Positions 31,641 to 43,177 of a stretch of DNA of 64,000 nt are shown here, piece by piece; position 1 is the first letter of the stretch; the number at the start of each line of letters is the position of its first letter. The position numbers were made by a program, and so were the translations under genes. This stretch comes from Crossaster papposus (Eukaryota > Echinodermata > Asteroidea > Velatida > Solasteridae). The notes below the pieces were generated by a model that saw only the letters and a list, made by a program, of their open reading frames with translations, made no database searches and was not told the DNA's origin. The DNA lies in NCBI GenBank assembly GCA_037893245.1, contig JBAIAA010000750.1, forward strand, positions 310,001 to 374,000, written 5' to 3'.

Positions 31641-32900
31641 TGGACAAAAATGGTGTCGCAAATTAAATCCAAATGGCTTTTGCTTTTTATAATACACATG
31701 TGGTAAGGAATCGGAGCAGCTGAACTTCATAGCATGTACATGGCATACAGCAGTGTTGTAGTACTCATGATAAATGTACATGTACTCATACTGATGATAA
31801 GTACTTGTACTCTTGAAAATGTTACCACACATGAGAAAAAAGAAAAAAAGAGCTATTGTATGTACACCCTGGAAACAATCAAGTTTCCTACTGTTTGGGA
31901 AACTTGTACAAGTGTATAAAAGTACTTTGACAGCTAAAAGCATTTGAAAACCTGTTAAAATATTTGGATCGTCGAAGCGTAAAACCAATTTACGGACTAG
32001 AAATCTTGCAATTCGTATAGAGACGTAGAGACACAACACCTGATGATTAACTGTTGTAAATTCCGGTTGTGTTGTCCTCTTTAATCTTAGTTATTCGAAC
32101 TGAAACAAACAAATAAACAGAAAATCCTTAAGCATGCTTGCAAAAGTACATGTCACCTTTAAAATAAAAAACTACAAAAATATCTAGAAAATAACCCAGT
32201 AAATGCAACTACCTATCATCCTATATTAATCTGATACTTTGTTAGACAAATCTGAAATGTTCTCACTAATTAACTTCTCAAACCGTATCATGCTAGTACG
32301 TGTACGTGTACATGTAAACACATGTAGCTCGATAAATGCAGTCACCTTTAATCTGTAAACGTGGCAAAAAGTACGGAAAGTCTGACCTTCTAAACAAAGC
32401 TATTTTCACCTTAAATGTAACTTAACAAATACTCACTTCTGTGGCAAGACTCTAGGTTTCACAGGCTTCAGTTAACTGACACAAAACAAGGTTTTAAACG
32501 GTAGAAAATTCGGTTATACTTTTAGCAATAAAACGAACGTTGTAAACATGGCCGAAAAACATGTGTAAAGTCAATGTCTATTCACAAGAGGGCGCCCTCC
32601 AGGTTTGCTGTAAGGACAGCTCTTTGTTCATCGAAACAATATTGAAATTTGCTCTACATGTACTAGAAAGTACTTGTACTCGTGTAAACAAATAACCTTG
32701 TACTCGTACTCCTACTCTACTCATGCCAAAGTATTCATACTCGTACTCGTGGAGTGTATGACTACAACGCTGGCATACTGTATACAGGTTTTTGGCTTTA
32801 GCTGTGAGCAAAAGGTGGTGATCTAGCCAAATGTTCGGTATAGCATGTATTAGTTTCGCAGCATTCCACTGTAGTGCAAAGTAAAAAGCATTTATACTCA
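31641..32900. other. No feature seen
   Basis: AT-rich sequence with scattered acatgtac simple motifs. No exon joining the 32.9-kb candidate to exon 1 was found. Confidence 0.35.
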
Positions 32901-32901
32901 C

Positions 32902-32996
32902 ACATTGGGTAGCATTCAAGTTGGTAGCAAGGAAGGTTTTTCTTGCTGGCTGTGCTACATTCCTGAATGTACTGGTACTTGATGAACTGATGGCAA
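32902..32996 (-). CDS. Possible upstream Cys-rich exon of the same gene
   Basis: A CTTCCTTTAG acceptor at 32997 is followed by 31 open codons with five cysteines in the frame CHQFIKYQYIQEC ... CYQLECYPM, then a strong donor GTGAGTA at 32901. Phases are 2 in and 1 out. Joining it directly to exon 1 would create a stop, so at least one exon would have to lie between them. The support is the splice sites and Cys density only. The longer open frame overlapping here on the same strand uses another frame and looks incidental. Confidence 0.35.
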
Positions 32997-33680
32997 CTAA
33001 AGGAAGATCAGGGGCAACACAGCATTTTGTCATATTGACTTGCATGTTTAAGACACATCTACTGTAGCAATTTACATCCGCCCAAACAAATAATACATGT
33101 ATAGTGTTTCCGGTAATACCCAATCGACCGTAAACAAAATTGGCCGTACGTAGAGTCGGCAAAGATATTTATTTTGGCATGAAAGTAAAATGAATACATA
33201 ATACCCAAAATATATAAATCTTCGTGAAAATGTATAAATTAACTCAAATTGCTGTTAACGAAACCTTTGCTATACTATAGCGTTTCTAAAGTCGCAGGAT
33301 TGTCCCCGTTTTAATCAGCAAGTTACCGGGTAGAAACAACATAGTCTTTTCTGTCTTCAGAAAACAAAAAAACGTTTGTTACAAATTGTCACCGTGTTAT
33401 CGGCAAGTTACATGTAGACACAAAATCTATGTCTTTTCTGTCTTCTCAAAAACGCTTCTTCAATCAAAAATGCTTGCAACATTTCTGTCATCTGTATTTG
33501 CTTGTTTGCTTACTAACAATCGCTACATATGTATCTATTTTCAGAAGGGTTAACCGATGTTTTTTTCGCCGGTGCGATCGGCATGCAAGCTCCGCAGTGA
33601 ACGAAAGCACTACATATCCTGCATACAGAAATGCTAGACTTGTTCCCGCGGCGCGCGATACCACGGCCGACATATAGCTG

Positions 33681-33818
33681 GTGCGTTCGTTTAACTCACC
33701 TGAGTCGATACGGGTATGAGTAAAGGCAGTCAGATTAGCCGCGCAAGCCGTGCTATGAAAATGAACGCTCAAACCCGGGCCATCACGATCCTCACTCGGG
33801 TGAGCTAAACGAACGCAC
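33681..33818. mobile_element. Short foldback family C, copy 1
   Basis: Inverted ends GTGCGTTCGTTTAACTCACC and GGTGAGCTAAACGAACGCAC around 98 bp. A second copy is at 38979-39058. Confidence 0.65.
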
Positions 33819-34083
33819 TTAGCATGATATAGCATTAACGTTGTGTGTTCCTGTGGCATTTCTACACTAGCACATGCTGCCCGCGGTCCACACATAGCGA
33901 ATGCAGTACGGCTGGAGTTGGCCAGCGGCTGTTGCAACGAACGCCGATAATGTTGGTTTTTCTTAAGATCCATCAACCTTAAATATATTTCTCAGGGGTT
34001 TCAAAATGTTTTAGAGTAGCAGGCAGGTGGATGAAAGTTTACATTCTTTTACACACTCATCCTTTATAAAGACAATTGACATA

Positions 34084-34243
34084 TGTAGCGGTATGCCATT
34101 AGTAGACTGACTCAAGTCTAATGTTTACTTCCCATAATGCATCACCTTATAACATGGCTGCTCACATGTAACTATTCATGCTCGTGTCATCTAGAATAAA
34201 GCTCGACTAGCCTCTATCTAACCGAAGTTGTCAACCTTCTTTA
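34084..34243 (+). repeat. 5' LTR
   Basis: 160 bp, begins TGTAGCGGTATGCC and ends CAACCTTCTTTA rather than the usual CA. It holds AATAAA at 34195-34200, a possible polyadenylation signal. It is identical to the 3' LTR. Confidence 0.96.
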
Positions 34244-34262
34244 TGGTGTCAGTAAGTACAGG
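34244..34262 (+). promoter_or_regulatory. Primer-binding site
   Basis: TGGTGTCAGTAAGTACAGG directly abuts the LTR. The leading TGG complements the CCA end of a tRNA. I could not assign the tRNA. Confidence 0.7.
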
Positions 34263-34281
34263 AACTATTTCTTAATTCATC

Positions 34282-37200
34282 ATGGCCACTTTCGGCTCTA
34301 TTGGTGAATTTTTCAACAAGAAAGAGACATGGCTAATGTACACCGATCGTCTTGGTGAATATTTCACGGCGAACAACATCAGTGATGCAACACGCAAACG
34401 GGCCATACTTAACTCCGTCGTTGGTTCACAAACATATAAGCTGATCAGCGATCTACTCGCCCCAAAGAAACCCAACGAAGCTACATACCAAGAGCTAGTG
34501 GATAAACTAGAGAAGCATTTCAAGCCTACAAAGTCCAGCATCATCGCCCGTTTTCAGTTCAACAGCCGATACCGACGGTCTGGTGAGTCAATTGCTGAAT
34601 ATTTAGCAGCACTGCGTGCACTTGCAAGTGACTGTAACTACGGACAAAATCTCAACGAGATGCTGAGAGACCGGCTTGTTTGTGGTGTGCAGGATGAACG
34701 GATCCAGAAATCCCTGCTTGCCCAACCAGAGGACAAACTCGACCTCAAGCGCACAGTGGAACTTGCACAATCAATGCAGCTCGCAGGTGACCAGGCTAAA
34801 ATGCTGACAGCGTCTACCAGTTCAAGCGCCAATGCAGATTCAAGTTCCAGCATCAATGCTTTCAAAAAGAAACAGGCCCAACGCTCAAAGCCCAGTAAGC
34901 CCAACCAATGGCAACAACCCGCAAGCCGTAGATCAACACAGCAACAACAGCCCAGAAAACCTTGTGGAAATTGTGGTACTTTTCACAAGAGGTTTGAATG
35001 TCCGGCCTATGGCAAAACTTGTCACAAGTGCAACAAAAAGAATCACTACGGTGATTACTGCCGGAGCAGCCGCCGCATACATAGCGTCAACACCGACTCC
35101 TACTCAGAGGAGGACGACTCTATTGTGGATGAGCAAGAACTTTTCCACATTCGAGCCCTAGACCGAACCAACCTAAACTCGAAGCATGACATCCACGCTA
35201 CACTTATGGTGAATGGCACACATGTTCCCATCCAACTTGACACAGGTGCACGTTGTAATGTCCTACCCATGAAGCTCTACAATGTCATCGCACCACCTAA
35301 GTCTATTGACAGTTCTAAGACAACCACGCTCATAGCTTATGGAGGGAACGAGCTCCACACAGATGGACTAGCTACACTGCCATGCCGCATTGAATCATCA
35401 CAGACTGATTACATGATCGACTTTCACGTTGTTGATGCCCAAGTGAAAGCTATACTCGGATTGACTGATTGCCTCCGCCTAGGCCTGTTGTCTGTCAATA
35501 ACATGGTCTACCACGTCTCAACTGACACAACATCGACACAGATCTTCAAAGATTACAAAGACCTGTTCGACGGCTCCCTCGGGTCACTACCTGTCACCTA
35601 CACCATGACCATCGACCCTAATGCTACACCAGTTGTACGTCCCCCATGGCGCATCCCAGCAGCGATGCAAGACAAGGTCAAGTCCGAACTCAAGCGCATG
35701 ACCACCCTCGGTGTGATCACTCCAGTCTCCGAACCGACGGACTGGGTTTCCTCTATGGTCGCAACTCATAAGAAAAACACCGAAGAAATTCGCTTATGCA
35801 TCGACCCTCGTGACCTTAACCTAGCCCTAAAGCGCCCACACCACCCTACGCGAACAGTAGAGGAAGTTGCCGCCCAGATGGACGGTGCCACTGTTTTCTC
35901 AGTGCTTGATGCCAAATGCTCCTTCTGGCAGATTCCCCTCGATTATCAGTCATCATTGCTGACTACATTTAGCACGCCACACGGCAGATACCGTTATCTC
36001 CGCATGCCCTATGGTATTTGTTCTGCCTCTGATGTATACCAGAGAACCATGGAGCAGTTGTTTGCTGATCTGCCATGCTCCATCATCGTGGATGACATTC
36101 TAGTTGGTGGACGTACCAAAGAGGAACATGATCAAAACCTCAAAACCGTCCTTAATCGGATACGCAAAATCAACATGCGTCTCAACCCCCAGAAATGCCG
36201 ATTTGGTCTTACAAGAGTGTCATCCGTCGGTCACGTCTTCACCGACACTGGCCTTAGGCCCGATCCAGCCAAAGTCAGTGCTATTAACGACATGCCTCCA
36301 CCTCAGGACGTCACTGCCCTACAACGCTTCCTCGGCATGGTGACATACCTCGCCAAGTTCATACCGAATCTAAGCGACTTAGCAGCCCCGCTACGCGAGC
36401 TCACACATAATGACGTTCATTGGTGCTGGTTGGACTGTCACAACGCAGTATTTTTGGAAATCAAGGCCAAGATCGCTCATGCACCGACACTCCAGTACTT
36501 TGATGTCAAGAAGCCCGTCACAGTGACCTGCGATGCATCAAGGTTTGGCCTTGGTGCAGCCTGCCTACAAGAGGGCGACCCTGTCGCATACGCTTCGCGC
36601 ACTATGACCGACACCGAACAACGGTATGCGCAGATTGAAAAAGAACTGCTTGCCGTTGTGTTTGCCTGCACCAAGTTCCATGACTACATATATGGTAAAG
36701 ACATTATCGTTGAAACCGATCACCAGCCATTGGTCACCATCGTCAAAAAGCCTCTGCTCAGTGCCCCTGCCAGGCTTCAACGCATGCTTCTTCGGTTGCA
36801 AAAGTATAACATCACCCTTGTGTACAAGAAAGGGAAAGAACTTTTTATTGCCGACACTTTGTCACGCGCTCCCATGTCAACAACTGGTACCGAAAACCTT
36901 GACCTGGAAGTCATGACCCTCCTACCAATCTCCGATACACGACTTGTACAGCTCAAAGCAGCAACCGCCTGTGACCCCGCCATGCAACAGCTAACGGATG
37001 TCATCACTCGCGGATGGCCTTCAAACGCCAACAATGCCCCACCCGATGCTCGCCCCTACTTCCCATTCAGAGACGAACTAACTCTCGAACGTGGCATCAT
37101 CTTGAAGGGACAAAAGGCCATCATTCCCAAGTTACTGCGTACGGAATACACCAAATTACTACATGAAGGTCACCCAGGTATCGAAGCTACCAAACGCAGA

Positions 37201-38229
37201 GCCAGGGATATAGTTTACTGGCCATCAATGTGCATGGATATCGAACAATCTGTCTCTGGATGCACAGTTTGCAATGCTACCAAAGCCCACCAACAGAAAG
37301 AACCATTGAAAAGCTACCCACCACCCAGTCTCCCCTGGGAACTTATCGGTGTCGACCTATTCCATTGGAACGACATGGACTACCTAGCCCTTGGCGACGC
37401 ATACTCTGGCTGGTTTGACTTCGCCTCGCTCGACAACACCTGTGCCTCCACAGTCATTGAGGTACTCAAGAGACAATTTTCCATCCACGGAATTCCCCGC
37501 ATCGTCATCAGTGACAACGCACGACAATTTGATTGCTTCGCCTTCAAACAGTTTGCACAGTCATGGGGTTTCCAGCATACAACAAGTAGTCCCTACTACC
37601 CTCAGTCCAATGGACTTGCAGAAAGCTCTGTCAAGCGCGCCAAACTACTCCTAGGGAAGACAAAACGCGAAGGATCCGACCTTCACCGAAATTTGCTAAA
37701 CATTCGCAACGTCCCAACCAACCCTCAACTTGGCTCACCTTCCCAACGTCTCATGTCACGGCGTCTTCGAACAACCATCCCCACCTCGGCGCCACTCCTT
37801 AAACCCACCGTCTACACACGCGTCACAGCGCAGTTACGAAAGCGACTCCAGCAGCAGAAGTCTTCATACGACAAATCCGCCAAACCCCTCCGACCACTGA
37901 ACCCAGGACAAGTTGTTCGTCTCCAATCACCCAAAGGACACGATCAGCTTGGCATTGTCCAAAGGCATTCTGGCAACCCCAGATCCTACATCGTCAATGC
38001 CCAAGGCAAGCTTTATCGCCGAAACCGGAGGCACCTCTTACCCGTCTCTGAACCACTCCCACAACAACAGCAGTTGCCCGACTTCCACATGCCTTCGCAG
38101 GAACCTCTACCACAACCCGCCATCGCCCAAGCCCCTCCACCACAACCCGCCATCGCCCAAGCACCTACACCACAGCCCGCCATGACCCGCTCTGGTCGCA
38201 TCTCAAAGCCGAACCCTAGATACACTTGA
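34282..38229 (+). CDS. Gag-Pol polyprotein of the Ty3/Gypsy element, 1315 aa
   Basis: One open frame with no stop or shift. Residues 1 to about 200 are a Gag-like region. Two zinc knuckles follow: CGNCGTFHKRFEC from C228, and a CX2CX4HX4C with C247, C250, H255 and C260. The protease has LDTGA with D320. The reverse transcriptase has LRMPYGICSASDVYQRTM and the catalytic box I-V-D-D at 602-605, with Ile in place of the usual Tyr or Phe. The RNase H has TCDASRFGLGAACL and ETDHQPLV. The integrase has H961, H964, C994, C997 and the triad D1025, D1078 and E1114 (35 residues between the last two). The C-terminus is rich in Pro and Gln, with three PQPAIAQAP-like repeats, and ends TRSGRISKPNPRYT. Gag and Pol are in one frame. 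The start ATG at 34282 is the first in frame after the primer site. It is probably able to produce all proteins needed for its own transposition. Confidence 0.95.
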   Translation: MATFGSIGEFFNKKETWLMYTDRLGEYFTANNISDATRKRAILNSVVGSQTYKLISDLLAPKKPNEATYQELVDKLEKHFKPTKSSIIARFQFNSRYRRSGESIAEYLAALRALASDCNYGQNLNEMLRDRLVCGVQDERIQKSLLAQPEDKLDLKRTVELAQSMQLAGDQAKMLTASTSSSANADSSSSINAFKKKQAQRSKPSKPNQWQQPASRRSTQQQQPRKPCGNCGTFHKRFECPAYGKTCHKCNKKNHYGDYCRSSRRIHSVNTDSYSEEDDSIVDEQELFHIRALDRTNLNSKHDIHATLMVNGTHVPIQLDTGARCNVLPMKLYNVIAPPKSIDSSKTTTLIAYGGNELHTDGLATLPCRIESSQTDYMIDFHVVDAQVKAILGLTDCLRLGLLSVNNMVYHVSTDTTSTQIFKDYKDLFDGSLGSLPVTYTMTIDPNATPVVRPPWRIPAAMQDKVKSELKRMTTLGVITPVSEPTDWVSSMVATHKKNTEEIRLCIDPRDLNLALKRPHHPTRTVEEVAAQMDGATVFSVLDAKCSFWQIPLDYQSSLLTTFSTPHGRYRYLRMPYGICSASDVYQRTMEQLFADLPCSIIVDDILVGGRTKEEHDQNLKTVLNRIRKINMRLNPQKCRFGLTRVSSVGHVFTDTGLRPDPAKVSAINDMPPPQDVTALQRFLGMVTYLAKFIPNLSDLAAPLRELTHNDVHWCWLDCHNAVFLEIKAKIAHAPTLQYFDVKKPVTVTCDASRFGLGAACLQEGDPVAYASRTMTDTEQRYAQIEKELLAVVFACTKFHDYIYGKDIIVETDHQPLVTIVKKPLLSAPARLQRMLLRLQKYNITLVYKKGKELFIADTLSRAPMSTTGTENLDLEVMTLLPISDTRLVQLKAATACDPAMQQLTDVITRGWPSNANNAPPDARPYFPFRDELTLERGIILKGQKAIIPKLLRTEYTKLLHEGHPGIEATKRRARDIVYWPSMCMDIEQSVSGCTVCNATKAHQQKEPLKSYPPPSLPWELIGVDLFHWNDMDYLALGDAYSGWFDFASLDNTCASTVIEVLKRQFSIHGIPRIVISDNARQFDCFAFKQFAQSWGFQHTTSSPYYPQSNGLAESSVKRAKLLLGKTKREGSDLHRNLLNIRNVPTNPQLGSPSQRLMSRRLRTTIPTSAPLLKPTVYTRVTAQLRKRLQQQKSSYDKSAKPLRPLNPGQVVRLQSPKGHDQLGIVQRHSGNPRSYIVNAQGKLYRRNRRHLLPVSEPLPQQQQLPDFHMPSQEPLPQPAIAQAPPPQPAIAQAPTPQPAMTRSGRISKPNPRYT

Positions 38230-38580
38230 CAGTTTTGTGTAACTGTTATTGCTTTGCCCACACTCGATTTGTGCCGTTGATCCTGATTTCCCGCTAATAA
38301 CTTTGAACTATCCCTGACTACCGGATTTTTTAAATATTTTTTGGTAAACAGTTTGCATACTCTAGGCAAAGTTTTTTTTAATTTGTTTTCGAAAGAAAGG
38401 ACGATTCATCGTTTATTTTATAACATTTACATACAAAGTTTTTCTTTAAAATTTGTTCTAAGTTAAAATAACTCGATGAAGCACTCGGACTATAAATCAG
38501 CAGACACCAATTCATAAACTCAGAATACGTTCATTTTCTATCCAAAGCTGTTTGTTTATTCAAGTTCTATAACAAAACTT

Positions 38581-38591
38581 AGAAGAGAGGA
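38581..38591 (+). promoter_or_regulatory. Polypurine tract
   Basis: AGAAGAGAGGA directly before the 3' LTR, the expected plus-strand primer. Confidence 0.8.
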
Positions 38592-38751
38592 TGTAGCGGT
38601 ATGCCATTAGTAGACTGACTCAAGTCTAATGTTTACTTCCCATAATGCATCACCTTATAACATGGCTGCTCACATGTAACTATTCATGCTCGTGTCATCT
38701 AGAATAAAGCTCGACTAGCCTCTATCTAACCGAAGTTGTCAACCTTCTTTA
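38592..38751 (+). repeat. 3' LTR
   Basis: Identical over 160 bp to the 5' LTR and followed by ACATA. Confidence 0.96.
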
Positions 38752-38978
38752 ACATACAAACATATTATGTTTTTTTATGTAAGTTAACCTTAGAATGGGA
38801 AATACTTTTCACTTTTTTTCACACTTTTTCTCAAGTGGAAAACCGTTTTCACCAAATTGTCACACCTTTTCACACACTGTTTTCACACTTACAAACCATT
38901 TTCACACTGTTTCACAAAATGTTAACACCTTTTCACAAAATTTGAGCATCACGTGAGGATCATAATGGCCCGGGTTTG

Positions 38979-39058
38979 AGCGTTCGTTTAGCACAGTTCT
39001 CGCGGCTAACCCAAGTGACTTTACTTGTGTCGACTCGGGTGAGCTAAACGAACACACA
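38979..39058. mobile_element. Short foldback family C, copy 2
   Basis: GCGTTCGTTTAGC at the left and GGTGAGCTAAACGAACAC at the right, matching 33681-33818 with a shorter interior. Confidence 0.55.
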
Positions 39059-39059
39059 C

Positions 39060-39120
39060 AGTCACACTGACTCGAACCCACGACCTCCTGCTTTCTAGCA
39101 GGACAACACAGAGTATACAG
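39060..39120 (-). repeat. tRNA-derived SINE fragment, family S3
   Basis: Minus strand GTCCTGCTAGAAAGCAGG, then AGGTCGTGGGTTCGAGTCAG. This resembles the anticodon and T arms of a tRNA with a good box B (GGTTCGAGTC). The family recurs at 62.08-62.18 kb. Confidence 0.55.
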
Positions 39121-39283
39121 TGTAAAAAACACGTTGGGACTTGCATGTAGTTGGGACAAGAGCGTAACATTTCTCAAAGCCAAGGTACCAGTTGCGTCCA
39201 AATTGTTGGCTACGTAATGGAAGAACAACATTGAGAATAACACACAGAGTTAGTTGATACAACCGCTTACTTAGCCCTGCGTG

Positions 39284-39900
39284 TAGTCTTGATCCAAGAA
39301 CTAGCTAGCCGTTTATTTGTTCCGCGGCGCGCCGTCCGTATATATCCGGGCTTATTGAGGGCGCCCTTATTTATTGCCAGATTTCTTCCACTATCTTGGT
39401 CTTGGCGCAACAATTCAAATTTTAACGGCTCTTACCAAAAAAAGCACAATGACTACAATGACTGTGGTATTATTAGGCATTTCGTCTGGTGTTGACTTTT
39501 GCCAATGCGAGTTTTATTTTATAAAAACCTGAAAACACTCGAACATCGCGAACGTTAAGCAATTCATCCAGTTTTGGGTCACGTGACATTGGCGGCTAAA
39601 TAATAACTGAAAAATCACAAATAGTCAGAAATATTTGGTCTGGGAACCAGACTATAATAATCGTACACTACATTAAACAAAAACGACTTAGCGCGCATGC
39701 AGGGACGAGTAGCAATTTGAGCTATGCTTGGAATGTCCTCGGAATTTTCAGGGTTCACGTGACACTTGCGCCAAGACCAAGATACATGTAGTGGAAGGAA
39801 TCTGTGACGATAATTAAGGGCGCCCTCAATAAGCCCGGATATATACGGACGGCGCGCCGCGGAACAAATAAACGGCTAGCTTGGTCTTGGATCAAGACTA
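39284..39900. mobile_element. Foldback element with exact 9-bp target duplication
   Basis: 617 bp bounded by TAGTCTTGATCC and GGATCAAGACTA. The arms of about 130 bp are nearly identical and contain the GC-rich CCGCGGCGCGCCGTCC and CTTATTGAGGGCGCCCTT. CCCTGCGTG stands on both sides (39275-39283, 39901-39909). Nine-bp duplications with long inverted ends are known for Mutator-like and foldback elements. There is no coding sequence. The open frames across the arms are incidental. Confidence 0.88.
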
Positions 39901-39909
39901 CCCTGCGTG

Positions 39910-41709
39910 CAATTTCCAGACGTAGCCAAGTTCGAACGTGGCCAACTTCCCCTCAGCACGGCGACAATGGAGAATTTGTCGACATACTGTATTGCATGCA
40001 TGCATATTGCACTGCTAGTCAGCTATACAGTTTAAATTCTCACTACGTTCCGCAGACTTAAACTCCAGTCAGGTAACGTATGGTCATATTTTTGTGTGTA
40101 TGGTGCTTGTGATGTGTGTGGTACCGGTATATGGGTGTACATGTCGTGTGTGGCCAGTCTATTGTCAAGTCTATAATGTCATGCATGTACCGCGGCGCAC
40201 ATGTTTTCCTTTCAGTGACTGTAATACCTGTACGTGTATCGTTTCAAAATGACAGCATTTTACGGCATAGACCTCAGCGAATGTTGACATTTTTCAAAAA
40301 CAAAGAGCACATTTTTGCCTGTTAATCTCAAGATCACATTCAAGGACGTCTTTGTAACGAACCATGGGAAAGTTGATAAAGACTTTTGCATTGACATCCA
40401 GTAGGAAGCCAAGCAGATGACCCTGGGGCCGGAGTGGAGAAGTGCAACGTTACAATACCTTGTTATGTCAGTCACAGAACTCACAAACTGTTTAACCATC
40501 AGTAATAAAACATGTCTCAAAAATCATCTCAAAACACTTTGATTGCGCACCACTTAAACTTGTATGGTTCCTCACATACTGTGTACATGTATACACCTCA
40601 AAAAAAAAGGGCAAAAATGTCATGTGGATCGACTGACCCAATTTTTTTCTACCAAATTTTTTTTTGTTTTGCCTTAAATCTTTCCTGAGTTTTTTGTGAA
40701 AATAATTCTTCAAACAATTTTTGAACAAAAGTCGTAAGGCCCAGTTTTACTCACACATGACGACACAAACCATGGAGGGCTAGGGAGGAAGGAATATTCC
40801 CAAGCATAATGCACGCACCTGCCACGGATGTTATTTTTTCATTCGCAAAAACAATATGCTTTTGCTACAGTATTTGCTTGGAGACTGGACTTATTACAGA
40901 TGCTGTAACACGATATCAAACAAGTGGAGCCAGACTACTTTGTATTCTTAGCACCACCTCGTCCCTGTTCGTTGCTCGCTTTATCATTGCAAGTTCAATG
41001 TAATTATTTTGGGTATGAGGGGGGGGGGGGGGGCTTAGCTCTATGCGTAAAGCAACGATAGTGGACTAAGATCACGGTTTGATTTTTTTCCGACTTGACA
41101 AAACTGCATGTCAAACGTGCGAGGATATTGAAAAAAACAAAACCGAAGAAAAAAAACGGAGTTGGGAAATTATAAGCGCGGCACGGACATTTCACATGCC
41201 TGCTTTGGAGACGATAATTACATGTAGTATTTCGTAGCTTAACTAGTTCCCGATGTTTTTACACTTTGCAGTGACCGGTCAGCGTTATAATTATCATGCT
41301 TATCCACGTCTAGCGCTGGACTGTCGTTAATCGCCGAGAACAATGTCGACAAAAGAAAAAATATATGAACACAATGGTTGCTGGAAATGGACGCACTTCC
41401 ACTGAAATCAAGTCGCCGATGTCAAACAAAAAACAAGTAGGAGGGGGGGGGGGGGGTGCTTGCGTTTTTATTGCACAAAGATAGATTAATCTGATTGGCC
41501 AATTTTCATCGAGGGCAACGAAGTGGGCATTCCTCAGAAAAAATAGTGTGGCGCAAGTGGAACAAAACCTTAATGCCAAATCCTATTGGTCCATGATTGA
41601 TCAGTTGGAGGATTATCAGACAATGTAATACTTGTTTTACTTTGTGAATGCTGCCTGGTTGGCAACATAGGCCACTTTGCAAATTGGACTGTCGATCATT
41701 CTCGGACCT
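39910..41709. other. No gene seen
   Basis: 1.8 kb without supported exon or RNA gene. It includes G runs at 41021-41034 and 41442-41456 and short acatgtac motifs. Confidence 0.35.
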
Positions 41710-42322
41710 GCAGCCGATTTCACGAAACCTTATGCAATTGCGTAAGCCCCCTTGCGCCACAATTTATTGTGTAAGCTGCGCTACTTTTGTTTGCTGCGCA
41801 ACATTTCGCTTACGACAGTTTCACGAAAGTTTGACAGTGCGTAAGTCCACGGCTTGCGCAACAAATTATGGCGTAGCTTGCGCAGTCAATTTAGGTGGCG
41901 TAAGATATGGCGTAGCGACTGAAAAATGACCTATTTTACCAGCAAATCGTAATTGACGTGGAGCCCGTCATTGCTCAACTTATTAAGCTTGATAAAAGAC
42001 ACTCACAGTTTCATGATTGAAGTAAAAGAATCACTATTTTACCTGTGACAGAATTGTTAATGTTGCCACACGATTTCGCGGAAAGTCGGACAAAACTATT
42101 TTCAAAATGTTGGGCGAAGGTGATACAACGACGATTTCGTGAAAGAACACAATAATACGCAAACAGTCGCCGTAAACGGTGTTTAAAACGTTGCGCAGCT
42201 ACGCCAAGTTTCGTGAAATGCTCCGTAAGGAAATGGCGCAGCTACGCAACATTTTTGTTGCGTAAGCCTTACGCCACTTTTGAAAATGGCGCAAGCTACG
42301 CACTTTTCGTGAAATCGGCTGC
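41710..42322. mobile_element. Foldback family D (GCAGCCGATTTCACGAAA ends)
   Basis: 613 bp with perfect 18-bp ends GCAGCCGATTTCACGAAA (41710-41727) and its complement (42305-42322). The interior repeats variants of TTGCGTAAG, GGCGTAGC and GCGCAAC in both orientations, so a long imperfect hairpin is possible. No coding. Confidence 0.8.
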
Positions 42323-42329
42323 TGGAGAG

Positions 42330-43170
42330 TCAGTTGCTGAATTAGTATTTTTTCTGGGCTGGGCTGCAAATTTGGAAAGAATAACAAATTAGGCATGGGA
42401 CAAGTTTATAAAATGATGCACTTCGATGAATGCAGGCATTACAGGGTATTGTTTGACATCCGAGATTGTGGTGGTTTATATTTTATTTTTCTTAACTACA
42501 ATTTGCAAAGGCTGGAATGAGCCTTTTTAAATCTATAGAACAATGTATTTCTAACACCATTTTAACACTAAACACACAACTTATATAAATGCCGGTAATA
42601 TTTTGTTTATTGGGAAGGGGCGTAATCATACATGCAGCTTACATTTTGTTTAACGATTCTCGGTCACATGGGATGGAAATTAAATTGAAGAACGTGTAAT
42701 GCTGGGTTTTGTGGATTTTTGTTCTGTCAGGCTATTAGGTTTTTTAGTTAAAGATGAGGTGCTTTTGCAAGAAAATAACAAGGAGAAACCGGTTTATGCA
42801 AACATACTTCATAGTTTATTTATTGATTTTGTTTGATCGATGCTAGAGTTAGCTGCAGTGAGTCAGAACTCATTCTATATTGGAAGGGGAGGGTGTTTAT
42901 GGGAGTTTTTACAAGTTTTAACATAACTATTTCTCATAGTTTTCGTTATTTTTTTGTTTCGTTATTTCGTTGATTTGTATCTCATTCGTTCTTCGACGCT
43001 CGCAATGCAAACATCCGTACCGTACCATACCATACCATTGTACGCAGCGTGGTAATTTGGGTGTCATTCTTATGGAGCATGGTAATGCAAATCCTGTTAT
43101 CGTCATTGATTGGAATTTTGCTCCTTGGCTTAGCAAGGCAGACTTAGAATAATTCCTGGCATATAGTAAT
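42330..43170. other. No feature seen
   Basis: AT-rich, with no supported exon. A short CGTACCATACCATACCATTG simple run is at 43020-43040. Confidence 0.35.
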
Positions 43171-43177
43171 TATGTGA

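Larger units (their letters stand above)
34084..38751 (+). mobile_element. Complete Ty3/Gypsy LTR retrotransposon
   Basis: 4668 bp with two identical 160-bp LTRs (34084-34243, 38592-38751), a 5-bp target duplication ACATA (34079-34083, 38752-38756), a primer-binding site starting TGG directly after the 5' LTR, a purine tract before the 3' LTR and one intact polyprotein frame. The domain order PR-RT-RH-IN places it in Ty3/Gypsy. Identical LTRs mean a recent insertion. The insertion lies upstream of the Cys-repeat gene as far as that gene can be traced. Confidence 0.97.

Noticed and set aside
31168..31692. 174-codon plus-strand frame
   Set aside because: It runs through the 56-bp minisatellite. 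The period is not a multiple of three, and the peptide only mirrors the repeat.
32578..33162. 194-codon minus-strand frame
   Set aside because: No domain or repeat pattern. The better-supported reading there is a short exon in another frame with splice sites.
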